Positions 1 through 8,811 of a DNA stretch of 64,000 bases are shown in pieces. Both the position numbers and the translations under genes were made by a program. Each line of letters begins with the position of its first letter. The stretch's first letter is position 1. Under the pieces are notes generated by a model. It was not told where the DNA came from and did not search any database. It saw only the letters and a program-made list of their open reading frames with translations. This stretch comes from Prevotella sp. (lineage in GTDB: Bacteria; Bacteroidota; Bacteroidia; Bacteroidales; Bacteroidaceae): positions 1 to 64,000 of the forward strand of contig JAGCZA010000079.1 in the NCBI GenBank assembly GCA_017960525.1. The letters are read 5' to 3'.

Positions 1-705
1 AATAAGGATGTGGTGTTGAATGTCGCTGGGACACTGGAGCAATTGCTCAGCGACGACGAGAAAGGCAGTGTCACGCATCTTACTGTCAGCGGCCCATTGA
101 ACAGCAAGGACATCAGGCTTCTGAGAAAGATGGCAGGGGCAAATGATGAAGGTGTATCAAATGACGGATGGACTGGTGGAGCCTTGCGCGAGTTGAACCT
201 TTCAAATGCCGTAATAGTAAGTGACAAAGAACCCTATCTCACCGAGAAAGCAAGTGGAACATGGCGTCATTCTGAAACATCGTTGTATGGAAGCAAGTCG
301 TCTTTCTATAACTTTGACACTATGGATGAGAAAAAGTGGAGGGAGTTCAAGGGCGAGATTGGAACCAAGCATGAGGGAATGTTCTATACACGTACTGATG
401 ATAACAAATATTGGGTAAGCTATTTCTGTACTAAGAATGTGGTAGGCAAACGCATGTTCAAACAATGTACGTCTCTCTACAGAGTGATTCTTCCTGAAAA
501 GGTGACAAAAATAGACAGTTACGCATTTCTTGACTGCTGGTCGCTGCAGAAAATGCGCATACCTGAGAATGTAAAGGAGACAGGTGAAAAGCCTTTCTGT
601 CGCTGTCTGTCGTTAGAGAGTGTAGAAGCACCTAAAAAGATGGTTTCAACTACGGTAATGTGCGAGGAGTGTTCTCCGGCACTGAAACAAGTGACACGTT
701 ATTGA
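1..705 (+). CDS. LRR (BspA-type) surface protein, C-terminal part
   Basis: The reading frame is open through the left window edge, so this is the last 234 residues of a longer protein. The segment starting AGTLEQLLSDDEK..VTHLTVSGPLN resembles the conserved lead-in of Bacteroidales LRR proteins. It is followed by about three LRR_5-type repeats with the IDSYAF...L..MRIPENV pattern, near residues 150-225. Such proteins are usually exported and act in adhesion or glycan binding, but no function can be read here. There is no KGLYIVNGKKV tail: the protein ends shortly after the last repeat. Family assignment is firm; full architecture is unknown because the N-terminus is missing. Confidence 0.75.
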   Translation, partial: NKDVVLNVAGTLEQLLSDDEKGSVTHLTVSGPLNSKDIRLLRKMAGANDEGVSNDGWTGGALRELNLSNAVIVSDKEPYLTEKASGTWRHSETSLYGSKSSFYNFDTMDEKKWREFKGEIGTKHEGMFYTRTDDNKYWVSYFCTKNVVGKRMFKQCTSLYRVILPEKVTKIDSYAFLDCWSLQKMRIPENVKETGEKPFCRCLSLESVEAPKKMVSTTVMCEECSPALKQVTRY

Positions 706-751
706 TTTGCCTGCAGCCATTTCTTCCAAGACGAAAGAGTGAATGTGATGT

Positions 752-1600
752 CTACTTGTTCAGGATGGTGACATCCATGCGGTTGAAGGGGAACATAAAT
801 CCGCGTGACTTGAGTTGCTGGTAGACGGTCTCGGTGAGATAGAAGTAGACCGTCCAGTAGTCGGCGCTCTTGCACCACGAGCGGGTGTTCACCACCACGC
901 CGCTGTCGCCCAGTTTGCTGAGTCCTATCCAGGGCGCAGCCACTACTGGCGAGTCTGCTACAGGGCCTTGCAGGATGAGTGGGTTCTGCCGCTGAATGTC
1001 GCCGATGGCCTGTTTCACTTCGTCAAGGTCAGAGCCGTAGGCCACTTGGAACTCAATATCCACCCGGCGGTAAGGTTCGGTGCTGTAGTTCTTCATCGAA
1101 CCGGTGCTCAGTCCGCCGTTGGGAATGATGATGGTCTGCGCGTCGGTGGTACGAATGATAGTGTTGAATATCTGTATCTCCTTTACTGTGCCGGCATAGC
1201 CCTGTGCCTCGATGTAGTCGCCCACCTTGAACGGCTTGAAGAGCAGAATCATCACGCCGCCGGCAAAGTTTTGCAATGTGCCGCTCAGTGCCATACCGAT
1301 GGCCATACCTGCCGAGGCGAAGAGGGCGATAAACGATGAGGTCTCAATGCCAAGGATAGAGACGATGACAATGGCGAGCGTGAGCCAGAGCACCACGCTG
1401 ATGATGCTGTCGAGGAAAGAGTAGAGGGTTGGGTCTACCTTGCTGCGCTGCAACATTTTGTTGGCCAGGCGTATGAGCCACTTAATTGCCCAACGGCCAA
1501 TGAGATAGACGATGACGGCCAGCACGGCGTTCTTGCAAAATGTGAGTGCCCATTGCCACAACTGGTCGTATGGCACCGACGATAGTAGTTTTTCCATCAT
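752..1600 (-). CDS. mscS: Small-conductance mechanosensitive channel (MscS family)
   Basis: This 282-aa protein has the compact MscS layout. Three N-terminal membrane segments fall in residues ~20-120. The Gly/Ala-rich pore helix reads MAIGMALSGTLQNFAGGVMILLF, and the β-domain signature KPFKVGDYIEAQGYAGTVKEI follows it directly. The soluble C-terminal vestibule ends in RGFMFPFNRMDVTILNK. The length matches E. coli MscS (286 aa). It would open on hypo-osmotic shock to release solutes across the inner membrane. It is the last gene of a minus-strand run and is separated from the upstream gene by a repeat element. A second, much larger MscS-like channel lies 650 bp upstream. Confidence 0.93.
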   Translation of the reverse strand: MMEKLLSSVPYDQLWQWALTFCKNAVLAVIVYLIGRWAIKWLIRLANKMLQRSKVDPTLYSFLDSIISVVLWLTLAIVIVSILGIETSSFIALFASAGMAIGMALSGTLQNFAGGVMILLFKPFKVGDYIEAQGYAGTVKEIQIFNTIIRTTDAQTIIIPNGGLSTGSMKNYSTEPYRRVDIEFQVAYGSDLDEVKQAIGDIQRQNPLILQGPVADSPVVAAPWIGLSKLGDSGVVVNTRSWCKSADYWTVYFYLTETVYQQLKSRGFMFPFNRMDVTILNK

Positions 1601-1627
1601 TTCACTTGATATTCAGTCTTTATTTAC

Positions 1628-1691
1628 GACAACCTGAACAACTTGGACAACTTTTTGGCGTTGCTATGTTGTTTTTGTTGTCTCAGTTGTC
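1628..1691. repeat. GACAAC inverted-repeat element, copy 1
   Basis: The left arm at 1628-1642 (GACAACCTGAACAAC) pairs imperfectly with the right arm at 1677-1691 (GTTGTCTCAGTTGTC). A second copy with the same arms lies at 7701-7785. This copy overlaps the 3' end of the gene at 1664-2263 and supplies its Thr/Lys-rich tail (TTETTKTT). In both copies the element sits between two head-to-tail minus-strand genes. Confidence 0.7.
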
Positions 1692-2263
1692 TTATTTTCA
1701 ATTTCACTTCCTTTTATTCCCAGCGCGGCCATGAGCGAATAGCCCAGTATTTCTTGGCGGAAATTCCCGCCGGGCATAGGTTGCATGGCGAACATGGTGA
1801 TTCGCTTCTCGTCGTCGGCTTGGCGCAGGGCTTGGCGGATGCGGTCGTAGTTGGCCTCGTCGGGAATGACCATCAGTCGCTTCACATCCTTTTGTTGTAA
1901 GGTCAGTTGCAGGGTGTCGGCGAATAGGCTTTCCTTGGTGGCCAGTCCCTCGGTGGAGACGGCGGTGAAGCAGAACTCACCCAATCGGCCTTGGAAAGCC
2001 TTCCCGTTAAGTTCGTCAGTATAGTTGCCGGGGGCGAAGTTCTCCATCTGTTTCTTGGCCGTATCGTGTATGAGCACCACGGTCGTCTCGTGGCTGCCCT
2101 CGCGCAGTCCGCCGTCTAAGGCGATGCACTCGGCCCACCGCGCCGTGTCTGCCTGAGGAATGCGCCGGCCCAGCATCCGCTCGAAATTCACTATCAGGTT
2201 GAACGCCACGCGGTCAATATAGTCGCCGTCGGCTATGATGACGTTCTCAGTCCAGTTGTCCAT
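1664..2263 (-). CDS. Conserved Bacteroidales hypothetical protein (possibly DUF6621)
   Basis: This is a 199-aa soluble protein with no signal peptide. It opens with NVIIADGDYIDRVAFNLIVNFERMLGRRIP, a conserved start that I recall from a Bacteroidales family of unknown function (possibly DUF6621, from memory only). A central segment, KRLMVIPDEANYDRIRQAL, suggests an α/β fold. The gene begins inside the 3' end of the upstream MscS-like gene (17-nt overlap), so the two are probably translationally coupled. The last ~15 residues (ENKTTETTKTT) come from an intergenic repeat element, so the ancestral protein probably ended near 'ALGIKGSE'. No catalytic motif is recognised. Confidence 0.7.
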   Translation of the reverse strand: MDNWTENVIIADGDYIDRVAFNLIVNFERMLGRRIPQADTARWAECIALDGGLREGSHETTVVLIHDTAKKQMENFAPGNYTDELNGKAFQGRLGEFCFTAVSTEGLATKESLFADTLQLTLQQKDVKRLMVIPDEANYDRIRQALRQADDEKRITMFAMQPMPGGNFRQEILGYSLMAALGIKGSEIENKTTETTKTT

Positions 2264-4631
2264 TGCTATTTACCTTCATATTCTTAATCGTGATGTCGCG
2301 CTGTGGGAACGGAATCTGGATGCCGTTGCTGCGCAGCGTGTCGTATATGCAGCGGGTGACGTCGCTCACCACGTAAATTCTCTTCACAGCGTCAGACCAG
2401 ATGTAGAGTTTGAAGTCTACGCTCGACTCACCCATCTTTGCCACCACCGTCTTCACCTGCTTGCTGCGGTCGGTCCACTTATGGTGCAGGGCAGTCACGG
2501 CCTCCTCGACGAGGGTGCTCACCTGTTGGAGGTTGGAGCCATAGGCCACAGAGAACGGGATGGCCGCCAGGATATAGCCGTGGTTGCGCGTCAGGTTCTT
2601 GTAGTTCTTGGCGAAGAGTTGGCTGTTCTGGAAGGTGATGACCTCGCCGTAGAGCGACTCGATGACCGTCGATGTGTAACTGATGCTGTTCACCTTGCCC
2701 ATCGTGCCGTCCACCTCAATCCAGTCGCCCACCTTGATGCGTCCGGCCATGAGTGTGGCACCGTAGTAGATATTCTCGATGATGTCTTTCGAGGCAAAGC
2801 CGATACCGGTGGAGAGTCCGCCGCTGATGGCCACCAGCCATGCCACGCTGATGTGCAGATAGGCCAGCGATATAAGCAGCCACAGACCCCAGACCAGCAC
2901 TTGAATCACGTTTTTGCCCATCACCTCGCGACTGGCCGCCGTCGAGGCGTCCTGGGTCTGGAAGTGCAAGCGCAACAGTGCGAGCACCGTACTGGAGATG
3001 TAGGCGAAAAAGAACCACAGGCAGACCACCACCGAGAGTTTCACGATGCTCACTTGCAGATTCTCAAGGTTGATGTAGTTCTCGTTGAATTTCTGCCAGC
3101 ACAGGTCGCTCAGGTTGAACACGTCGGCGGCCCAATAGACCGAGAGCATCACTGAGAGCACGCCCGCCACGGGCAGCACCACCTTGTAGACAAAGAGATA
3201 GAGCCAGGAGCGCGTGATATTGGCCTGGCTGTAGCCGTGACGCTCGCCGTAGATTTTCAGGTACTGGCTGACACAGGTGATGGTGAGGATGCACGTGAGT
3301 TGCATAATCCACCAAATCAGTATCTGCACCGCCAACAGCGTGTAGCCCAGCCACGAGCACACTAGCGAAACCAGGAACATTGCCTGCGAGAGCCAGGTAT
3401 AGACCATATCGGAGCGTGGCACGTTCTTGTTGTGCCGCCTGATGACGCTCCACTGCCACAGGGCGCAAACCAGCAGGATTGGCGGAAAGGTGATAGCCAC
3501 CAGTTCGTTGGGGATGAGCACAATACGCAGGGCTATCACCAGAAAGCCCACAAAGAGCAGCGGTGTGTAAATACGGAAGGTACTGCGTATCTGGTCGCCG
3601 CTGACGCGCAGCAGCAGCGATATGAGTATCACGCCCAGCAGCCACGCATACTCGATGAGCAACCCGCTGGCCATAATGAAAAAGTTCTGCTGCAGCGTGG
3701 CCCTAAGTATGCCCAGTATGGCGGCGAAGGTGATGGTGGTGGTGGCCATGATGATGCACGACCGCTTCTTCAGGAATTCCTTGGAGTGGAACCTTTTGGG
3801 CATAAAGCGGAACACGAGCAGGTTGAGCAGCACGGCCACCACAATATAGAACCCAATGATGAGGAAGAGCCGCAATATCACCGCACTGCTCCAGTCCGAA
3901 CTGTTGTTCGTGGGCCGGTACTTGTTGGCAGTCACTTCGGTCGCATCTGCCCATCGTGCGCCAAAGTTGCGCAGCACCGACAGGTAGTTCTCACCGCCGT
4001 TCCGGAAAATGCCCGTCTGTATCTCGTTGTAGCGCTTGTTGGCATAGTCGTTCAGCGCCTTCAGCCGTTGCTCCGTGCTGTCGTAGATGCTCATGTAGCC
4101 ACTCACCTGTTCGCGACCGTCGGACAGCATCTGCCTGATGCTCACGGCCAACTGCATACAGACGGCACGGTCGTTGCGGGCCGAGGCCGAGAGCATCTCG
4201 CCGCGCATAGCCTTCAGGCTTACCATCAGACTGTCGTACTTTGCAATCTCGGCATCGGCGCTGGCAATGAACGACTGGAAAGGCAGTTGCTGGCGCTGGA
4301 ACTCGCGGTACTGCTCGGTGGCTTCGTGGCAGGCGTATGTCAGGTCGAAAACGTAGTTGGGCTGCTGCGAATAGAGCATCAGCGCGTTCTGGCTGCTGCG
4401 CCGCATCGTCTCCTTCAGTTGCTCCACGATGTTCCGTGTCTGTGCCTGGCGCTCGGCGGCCTCGTTCTTCAGCGTCTGTTCATATTCGGTCAGTTCCCAT
4501 CGCAGCACCTCCAGGGTCTGCTCCAGGTTCTTCTCTTTCAGTACGGCGGAGGCTCCCGAAGGCCAGAGCAACAGGCATAGGAGCAAAAGGGTCAGTCGGC
4601 CATTGGCCATAGACCATTGGGCATTGGGCAT
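2247..4631 (-). CDS. Large MscS-like mechanosensitive channel with periplasmic domain
   Basis: This 794-aa protein has a signal peptide (LTLLLLCLLLWPSGASA). A predicted coiled-coil periplasmic region spans residues ~30-240, with about 9-11 membrane segments after it. The C-terminal MscS core contains GLSTGIGFASKDIIENIYYGA and RIKVGDWIEVDGTMGKVNSI. This is the MscK/YbiO/YjeP-like architecture rather than small MscS. The ATG at 4631 lies inside a 7-bp tandem repeat that encodes MPNAQWSMANGR, so the in-frame ATG at 4610 (MANGRLTLLLL) may be the real start. The gene follows rubrerythrin by 18 nt and overlaps the next gene by 17 nt, consistent with one operon. Confidence 0.88.
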   Translation of the reverse strand: MPNAQWSMANGRLTLLLLCLLLWPSGASAVLKEKNLEQTLEVLRWELTEYEQTLKNEAAERQAQTRNIVEQLKETMRRSSQNALMLYSQQPNYVFDLTYACHEATEQYREFQRQQLPFQSFIASADAEIAKYDSLMVSLKAMRGEMLSASARNDRAVCMQLAVSIRQMLSDGREQVSGYMSIYDSTEQRLKALNDYANKRYNEIQTGIFRNGGENYLSVLRNFGARWADATEVTANKYRPTNNSSDWSSAVILRLFLIIGFYIVVAVLLNLLVFRFMPKRFHSKEFLKKRSCIIMATTTITFAAILGILRATLQQNFFIMASGLLIEYAWLLGVILISLLLRVSGDQIRSTFRIYTPLLFVGFLVIALRIVLIPNELVAITFPPILLVCALWQWSVIRRHNKNVPRSDMVYTWLSQAMFLVSLVCSWLGYTLLAVQILIWWIMQLTCILTITCVSQYLKIYGERHGYSQANITRSWLYLFVYKVVLPVAGVLSVMLSVYWAADVFNLSDLCWQKFNENYINLENLQVSIVKLSVVVCLWFFFAYISSTVLALLRLHFQTQDASTAASREVMGKNVIQVLVWGLWLLISLAYLHISVAWLVAISGGLSTGIGFASKDIIENIYYGATLMAGRIKVGDWIEVDGTMGKVNSISYTSTVIESLYGEVITFQNSQLFAKNYKNLTRNHGYILAAIPFSVAYGSNLQQVSTLVEEAVTALHHKWTDRSKQVKTVVAKMGESSVDFKLYIWSDAVKRIYVVSDVTRCIYDTLRSNGIQIPFPQRDITIKNMKVNSNGQLD

Positions 4632-4632
4632 T
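4598..4632. repeat. Heptameric tandem repeat (GGCCATT-type, 5 units)
   Basis: The five 7-bp units are GGCCATT, GGCCATA, GACCATT, GGGCATT and GGGCATT, without interruption. They cover the start-codon region of the minus-strand channel gene and encode its first residues. This is one of eight 7-bp-period loci in the window. Confidence 0.75.
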
Positions 4633-4649
4633 TTCCTGTCTTTGCTGGG

Positions 4650-5192
4650 TTAATAGTTCTCGGCCTTCAGTTGGAAGTAACTTTGGGCGTGGTTGCAGAC
4701 GGGGCACTCGTCTGGAGCCTTCTTGCCGATGACGATGTGGCCGCAGTTGCTGCACTGCCAGATGACGTCGCCCTCGCGTGAGAACACCAGTTCCTTCTTG
4801 ATGTTGTCGAGCAGTTTGCGATAGCGCTCCTCGTGCTCCTTCTCGATGGCTGCCACCATCTCGAACTTCTCGGCAATCTCGTCGAAACCTTCCTCACGTG
4901 CCTCGCGGGCCATACGGGCATACATGTCGGTCCACTCGAAGTTCTCGCCGCCGGCAGCGTCCTCCAGGTTGGTGACGGTGTCGCTCACCTTTCCGCCGTT
5001 AAGGTACTTGTACCAGATTTCGGCGTGCTCCTTCTCGTTGGCAGCCGTCTCTAAGAAGATGTTGCTGATTTGCACATAGCCGTCCTTCTTGGCCTTCGAA
5101 GCGAAGAAAGTGTACTTGTTGCGTGCCTGACTCTCGCCTGCAAATGCTTCCTGCAGGTTCTTCTCTGTCTTTGTTCCTTTTAAGTCTTTCAT
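4650..5192 (-). CDS. rbr: Rubrerythrin
   Basis: This 180-aa rubrerythrin has an N-terminal ferritin-like four-helix diiron domain ([16 protein letters not shown], then [13 protein letters not shown] and IEKEHEERY, with the ExxH ligands). The C-terminal rubredoxin-like [Fe(SCys)4] domain has two CxxC pairs ([10 protein letters not shown] and CPVCNH). It reduces hydrogen peroxide in the cytoplasm of anaerobes. The frame is open further upstream into the asparaginase gene, but the ATG at 5192 starts the conserved [17 protein letters not shown], so I place the start there. It lies 44 nt after ansA. All key ligands appear present. Confidence 0.96.
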   Translation of the reverse strand: MKDLKGTKTEKNLQEAFAGESQARNKYTFFASKAKKDGYVQISNIFLETAANEKEHAEIWYKYLNGGKVSDTVTNLEDAAGGENFEWTDMYARMAREAREEGFDEIAEKFEMVAAIEKEHEERYRKLLDNIKKELVFSREGDVIWQCSNCGHIVIGKKAPDECPVCNHAQSYFQLKAENY

Positions 5193-5236
5193 TTTTTTGT
5201 TTTTTAAGGGTGTTGTTAATTGTTTTGTTATTAAGC

Positions 5237-6268
5237 CTACTGGATTGTGATTTCCCCGCAGATGCTCTGGCGCATAAACTTGCGCACTTGTTCCGGATCG
5301 TCGTATTTGCCTTGCAGATACATCAGTTTGGCCACGGTTGCCTCCACGGTGGCGTCGCAGCCGCTCACCACGCCTGCTTCCTGCAACTGGTAGCCAGTGC
5401 CGTAGCGGCCCATCTCCACGTGCCCTTGCAGGCACTGGCTCACATTGACGATGACCTTGCCGCAGCGTGTGCCCTCGCGCAGAGCACTAAGCAGCCACGG
5501 ACTGTGAGGGGCGTTGCCTGAACCGAAGGTGCGCATCACGATGCTGCGCAGGTTGGGCGTGGCAATGATGTGGCGGATAAGGTCTTCACGCACGCCGGGG
5601 AAGAGCGAGAAGATGATGACATTGGCGTCCAGACGGTATTGTGGCCTCATTACGGCCTTTGCTGCCGGACGGTGTATCAGTTCGTCGTGGTAACTAATTT
5701 CCACGCCGGCATCAGCCAGATGGGGATAGTTGAACGACTCAAAGGCGTTGAACTCGTCGGCGCTCTGCTTGGTGGTGCGGTTGCCGCGCATCAGGTGGCC
5801 ATTGAAATAGATGCACACCTCTGGCACCCGCGCCGTGCCGTCCTGCCGCCGTGCGGCGGCAATCTCTATCGAGGTAATGAGGTTCTCCTTGCCGTCAGTA
5901 CGCAACTGTCCGATAGGCAATTGCGAGCCGGTGAGGATGACGGGCTTGGTCAGATTCTCCAGCATAAACGACAGGGCCGAGGCCGTATAGGCCATCGTGT
6001 CGGTGCCGTGGAGAATGACGAAGCCGTCGTACTGGTCGTAGTGGTCAGCAATGATGTGTACCAGTTCCGTCCACAGGCGCGGTGACATGTCGCTGGAGTC
6101 GATAGGCGGCGAGAACTGGTAGGAGGCAATCTCGGTGGGCACCTCCGACAGTTCAGGCACATGGCACAGCAACTGCTCAAAGTCCAGCGGCTCTAAAGCT
6201 CCCGTGACCGGGTTTCGCTTCATGCCGATGGTGCCTCCCGTGTATATCAGTAGAACGCGTCGTTTCAT
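5237..6268 (-). CDS. ansA: L-asparaginase, type I
   Basis: This 343-aa enzyme hydrolyses L-asparagine to aspartate and ammonia. The N-terminal catalytic threonine motif is YTGGTIGM (residues ~9-16). The second conserved motif is [19 protein letters not shown] (~84-102), and [11 protein letters not shown] follows. There is no signal peptide, which fits the cytoplasmic AnsA type and not the periplasmic high-affinity type II enzyme. It overlaps the 3' end of rlmD by 4 nt (ATGA), so the two are co-translated. Length and motifs are normal for the family. Confidence 0.94.
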   Translation of the reverse strand: MKRRVLLIYTGGTIGMKRNPVTGALEPLDFEQLLCHVPELSEVPTEIASYQFSPPIDSSDMSPRLWTELVHIIADHYDQYDGFVILHGTDTMAYTASALSFMLENLTKPVILTGSQLPIGQLRTDGKENLITSIEIAAARRQDGTARVPEVCIYFNGHLMRGNRTTKQSADEFNAFESFNYPHLADAGVEISYHDELIHRPAAKAVMRPQYRLDANVIIFSLFPGVREDLIRHIIATPNLRSIVMRTFGSGNAPHSPWLLSALREGTRCGKVIVNVSQCLQGHVEMGRYGTGYQLQEAGVVSGCDATVEATVAKLMYLQGKYDDPEQVRKFMRQSICGEITIQ

Positions 6269-7689
6269 TCCAGATTCCTTCTGATAAGCAGCACCACGTT
6301 CTCTACGTGGGGCGTATGTGGAAACATATCGACGGGCTGCACCTCGGCCACGAGGTAGTCGCTGTCGAGCACCTGCAGGTCGCGTGCCTGTGTAGCGGGA
6401 TTGCAGCTCACGTAGACGATTCGGCTGGGTGATGCACGCAGGATGGTCTTCACCACGTCGGGGTGCATGCCAGCGCGTGGCGGGTCGGTGATGATGATGT
6501 CAGGTCGTCCGTGTCCGGCAATGAAGTCATCGGTCAGTATGTCCTTCATGTCGCCGGCATAGAACAGCGTGTTCTTGATGCCGTTGATGATGGAATTGAC
6601 CTTGGCGTCTTCAATGGCCTCCGGCACGTATTCGATTCCGATGACCTGGCGTGCTTGTCGTGCCACGAAATTGGCGATGGTGCCCGTTCCAGTATAGAGG
6701 TCGTAGACAGTCTCGCTGCCTGTCAGGCCTGCAAAGTCGCGGGCTACGCTGTAGAGGTGGTAGGCCTGCTCTGTATTCGTCTGATAGAAAGACTTGGGGC
6801 CGACCTTGAATCGGAGGTCTTCCATCAGCTCGAAAATATGATCCTCGCCCTTGAACACCCGTATGTTCTGGTCGCCGATGGTGTCGTTGCACTTCTGGTT
6901 GTCCAAGTACATCAGCGACGTGATTTGCGGGAATTGTTCGGCCACGTACTGTAGCAGTTCTGTGGCTTCGGCCTCGTCGCCAGTCTCGTCGAAATGGAAC
7001 TGGATGATGACCATCCATTCGCCCGACTGCGAGTTGCGGATGATGACGTCGCGCAACAGGCCCTTTTGCGCCCTGAGGTCGAAGAAGCTGATGCCGTGCT
7101 CTATGGCATAGTCGCGGATGGCGTTGCGTATCTCGTTGTGCAGATCGTCCATCAGCCAGCACTTCTCAACGGGTAGGATTTTGTCGAAGGCTCCCGTGAT
7201 GTGGAAGCCCAGCGCATTGCGTTGGAACTCTTGCCCCGAAGCAATTTCTTCGTTGGTCAGATAGCGGCGGTTCGAGGCACCGAAATCCAGCTTGTTGCGG
7301 TATTCCGTGGTCTTGACGCTGCCAAGGATAGGCCGGAATTCCGGCAGCTCCACCTTTCCGATGCGGGTGAGCTGGTCGAACACCTGTTGCTGCTTGAAGC
7401 GCAACTGCTCCTCGTAGGGCAGATTCTGCCATTTGCAGCCGCCGCACACGCCGAAATGCTGGCAGAACGGCACGGCGCGCACCTTGCTCCGCTCGACAAA
7501 CCGCACCACTTCGCCCTCGGCAAAAGAGTTCTTCTTGCGCCGAAGCTGTACATCGCACACATCGCCTGGCACACACCAAGGTACAAACACCACCAGGTCG
7601 TTCCAGTGAAACAGGCATTTTCCCTCGGCGGCTACGGCCTCTATCGTCACGCCCTCAAGCAGGGGCAGTGGTTTCTTGTTTCTTCCCAT
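6265..7689 (-). CDS. rlmD: 23S rRNA (uracil-5-)-methyltransferase RlmD (RumA)
   Basis: This 474-aa protein uses S-adenosylmethionine to methylate a uracil of 23S rRNA (U1939 in E. coli). It has an N-terminal TRAM RNA-binding domain (residues ~1-60). Fe-S cysteines are in CQHFGVCGGCKWQ (~77-89). The SAM-binding motif VYDLYTGTGTIANF lies near 318, with the TDPPRAGMHPDV and catalytic YVSCNPATQARDL motifs near the C-terminus. All residues expected of the RumA/TrmA class are visible. It heads a coupled pair with ansA. The region upstream holds a GACAAC inverted repeat with heptamers in its loop, separating it from the GT2 gene. Confidence 0.93.
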   Translation of the reverse strand: MGRNKKPLPLLEGVTIEAVAAEGKCLFHWNDLVVFVPWCVPGDVCDVQLRRKKNSFAEGEVVRFVERSKVRAVPFCQHFGVCGGCKWQNLPYEEQLRFKQQQVFDQLTRIGKVELPEFRPILGSVKTTEYRNKLDFGASNRRYLTNEEIASGQEFQRNALGFHITGAFDKILPVEKCWLMDDLHNEIRNAIRDYAIEHGISFFDLRAQKGLLRDVIIRNSQSGEWMVIIQFHFDETGDEAEATELLQYVAEQFPQITSLMYLDNQKCNDTIGDQNIRVFKGEDHIFELMEDLRFKVGPKSFYQTNTEQAYHLYSVARDFAGLTGSETVYDLYTGTGTIANFVARQARQVIGIEYVPEAIEDAKVNSIINGIKNTLFYAGDMKDILTDDFIAGHGRPDIIITDPPRAGMHPDVVKTILRASPSRIVYVSCNPATQARDLQVLDSDYLVAEVQPVDMFPHTPHVENVVLLIRRNLE

Positions 7690-7700
7690 TGTAATTTAAC

Positions 7701-7791
7701 GACAACTTGGACAACTCTTGGCCATTATCCATTGACCATTGAGCATTGGACATTGACCATTGTTGTTTTTGTTGTCAGGGTTGTCTTTTTT
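7701..7791. repeat. GACAAC inverted-repeat element, copy 2, with nested heptamers
   Basis: The left arm GACAACTTGGACAAC (7701-7715) pairs with the right arm GTTGTCAGGGTTGTC (7771-7785), followed by six T. The loop holds six 7-bp units at 7722-7763 (CCATTAT, CCATTGA, CCATTGA, GCATTGG, ACATTGA, CCATTGT). The arms match the copy at 1628-1691, and the position between co-directional minus-strand genes is also the same. Confidence 0.7.
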
Positions 7792-7819
7792 CAATTTATC
7801 AGTACGTTTTCTGTTGTAT

Positions 7820-8665
7820 TTACATCAGGTTTTCTGCCGTGTCCTCATAGTGGTCGGTCTTGTGGAAAATGCGTCCCAAACCTTTCCCCTGCACCTTGAT
7901 GCGGTGCCACAGGCTTTGGAGCAGCGAACTTTCGTTCAGGGTGCCGTAGCCGGTGACAGGCCGTGCTTTGCGGTTGTAGAGGAACGCAATCTTTCCGTAT
8001 TTCTTCAGCTCCAGAGCGAGTGAGCCGTCTTCGCCGCGACGGATGTCGGTGCGTATCTTCACCCGTCGGGCCAGGTCGGCACGGAAGGCGAAAGTCATTC
8101 CACGGATGTTCAGCTCAGGGCGCTTGAAGTGTTGCACCCAGAGGAACGTGTCGCGGATGAACTCGAAACAGAACAGCCCAAGGGCGGAATGGTTCTCGTC
8201 GGGGTAGTAGCTCCAGAATGTGCCCACACACGAAACGTCTTCCTGCAAGAGTTTCCCCATCATCAGTTCGACATAGCAAGAGGGATAGAACGTGTCGGCA
8301 TCGATAAAGAAATGGTACTTGCCACGGGCGTGCTCCAGTCCGCACTGGCGGGCGAAGCCAGGACTCTGCTTCGTCTCATTATGATAGGGCAGGCCAAATG
8401 CCTGGTAAACCTGTTCGGTCTCGTCTTTCGAGTTGTTGTTTACGCCCAGTATCTCCATCGGATAACGGCTCTCCAGTTCGCTCAACGACCACAGGCAGGC
8501 GGGCAGACGCTGTGCCTCATTGTAGGCAATCACCACCACCGACACTATCGGCTCCTCGCTTTGCAGGCGGGCCAGCCGCTCACGTGTCGCGGCAATCACG
8601 TCCTTTGGCACTTCGCCAAAGGGACGGCCATAGATGGAGAGATATTTGCTATACCAACTTGCCAT
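7820..8665 (-). CDS. Family 2 glycosyltransferase
   Basis: This 281-aa protein has a GT-A fold. The nucleotide-sugar binding start is VSVVVIAYNEAQRLPACLWSL (residues ~42-62), and the metal-binding DxD motif lies in YHFFIDADTFYP (~122-133). There is no clear transmembrane segment. It probably adds a sugar during glycolipid or envelope polysaccharide synthesis; donor and acceptor cannot be told from sequence. It has its own promoter (box at 8686-8693) divergent from the lipoprotein gene. There is no adjacent polysaccharide cluster, so its pathway stays open. Confidence 0.85.
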   Translation of the reverse strand: MASWYSKYLSIYGRPFGEVPKDVIAATRERLARLQSEEPIVSVVVIAYNEAQRLPACLWSLSELESRYPMEILGVNNNSKDETEQVYQAFGLPYHNETKQSPGFARQCGLEHARGKYHFFIDADTFYPSCYVELMMGKLLQEDVSCVGTFWSYYPDENHSALGLFCFEFIRDTFLWVQHFKRPELNIRGMTFAFRADLARRVKIRTDIRRGEDGSLALELKKYGKIAFLYNRKARPVTGYGTLNESSLLQSLWHRIKVQGKGLGRIFHKTDHYEDTAENLM

Positions 8666-8685
8666 ACAGTTCCCTTACTTTTCTG

Positions 8686-8693
8686 CAAAAGTA
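8686..8693 (-). promoter_or_regulatory. Promoter -7 box for the GT2 gene
   Basis: The minus strand reads TACTTTTG, matching the Bacteroidetes TAnnTTTG box, 21 nt upstream of the start codon. It is back to back with the plus-strand box at 8778-8785. Confidence 0.65.
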
Positions 8694-8777
8694 CGACTTT
8701 TCCGCGAAACAGCCAAATAAAACAGTAACAAATGTGTTTTTCTGGCTGTAAAGGATGCCATATTCGGAAATAATCAG

Positions 8778-8785
8778 TACCTTTG
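8778..8785 (+). promoter_or_regulatory. Promoter -7 box for the lipoprotein gene
   Basis: TACCTTTG followed by CAC is a textbook Bacteroidetes -7 box. Transcription should begin near 8792. This rules out the upstream in-frame ATG at 8755 and supports the start at 8812. Confidence 0.75.
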
Positions 8786-8811
8786 CACGTCGTATGGGAA
8801 AAACGGAATAT

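Noticed and set aside
8755-8811. Longer ATG start for the lipoprotein
   Set aside because: The promoter box at 8778-8785 lies inside it and the lipoprotein signal begins at 8812.
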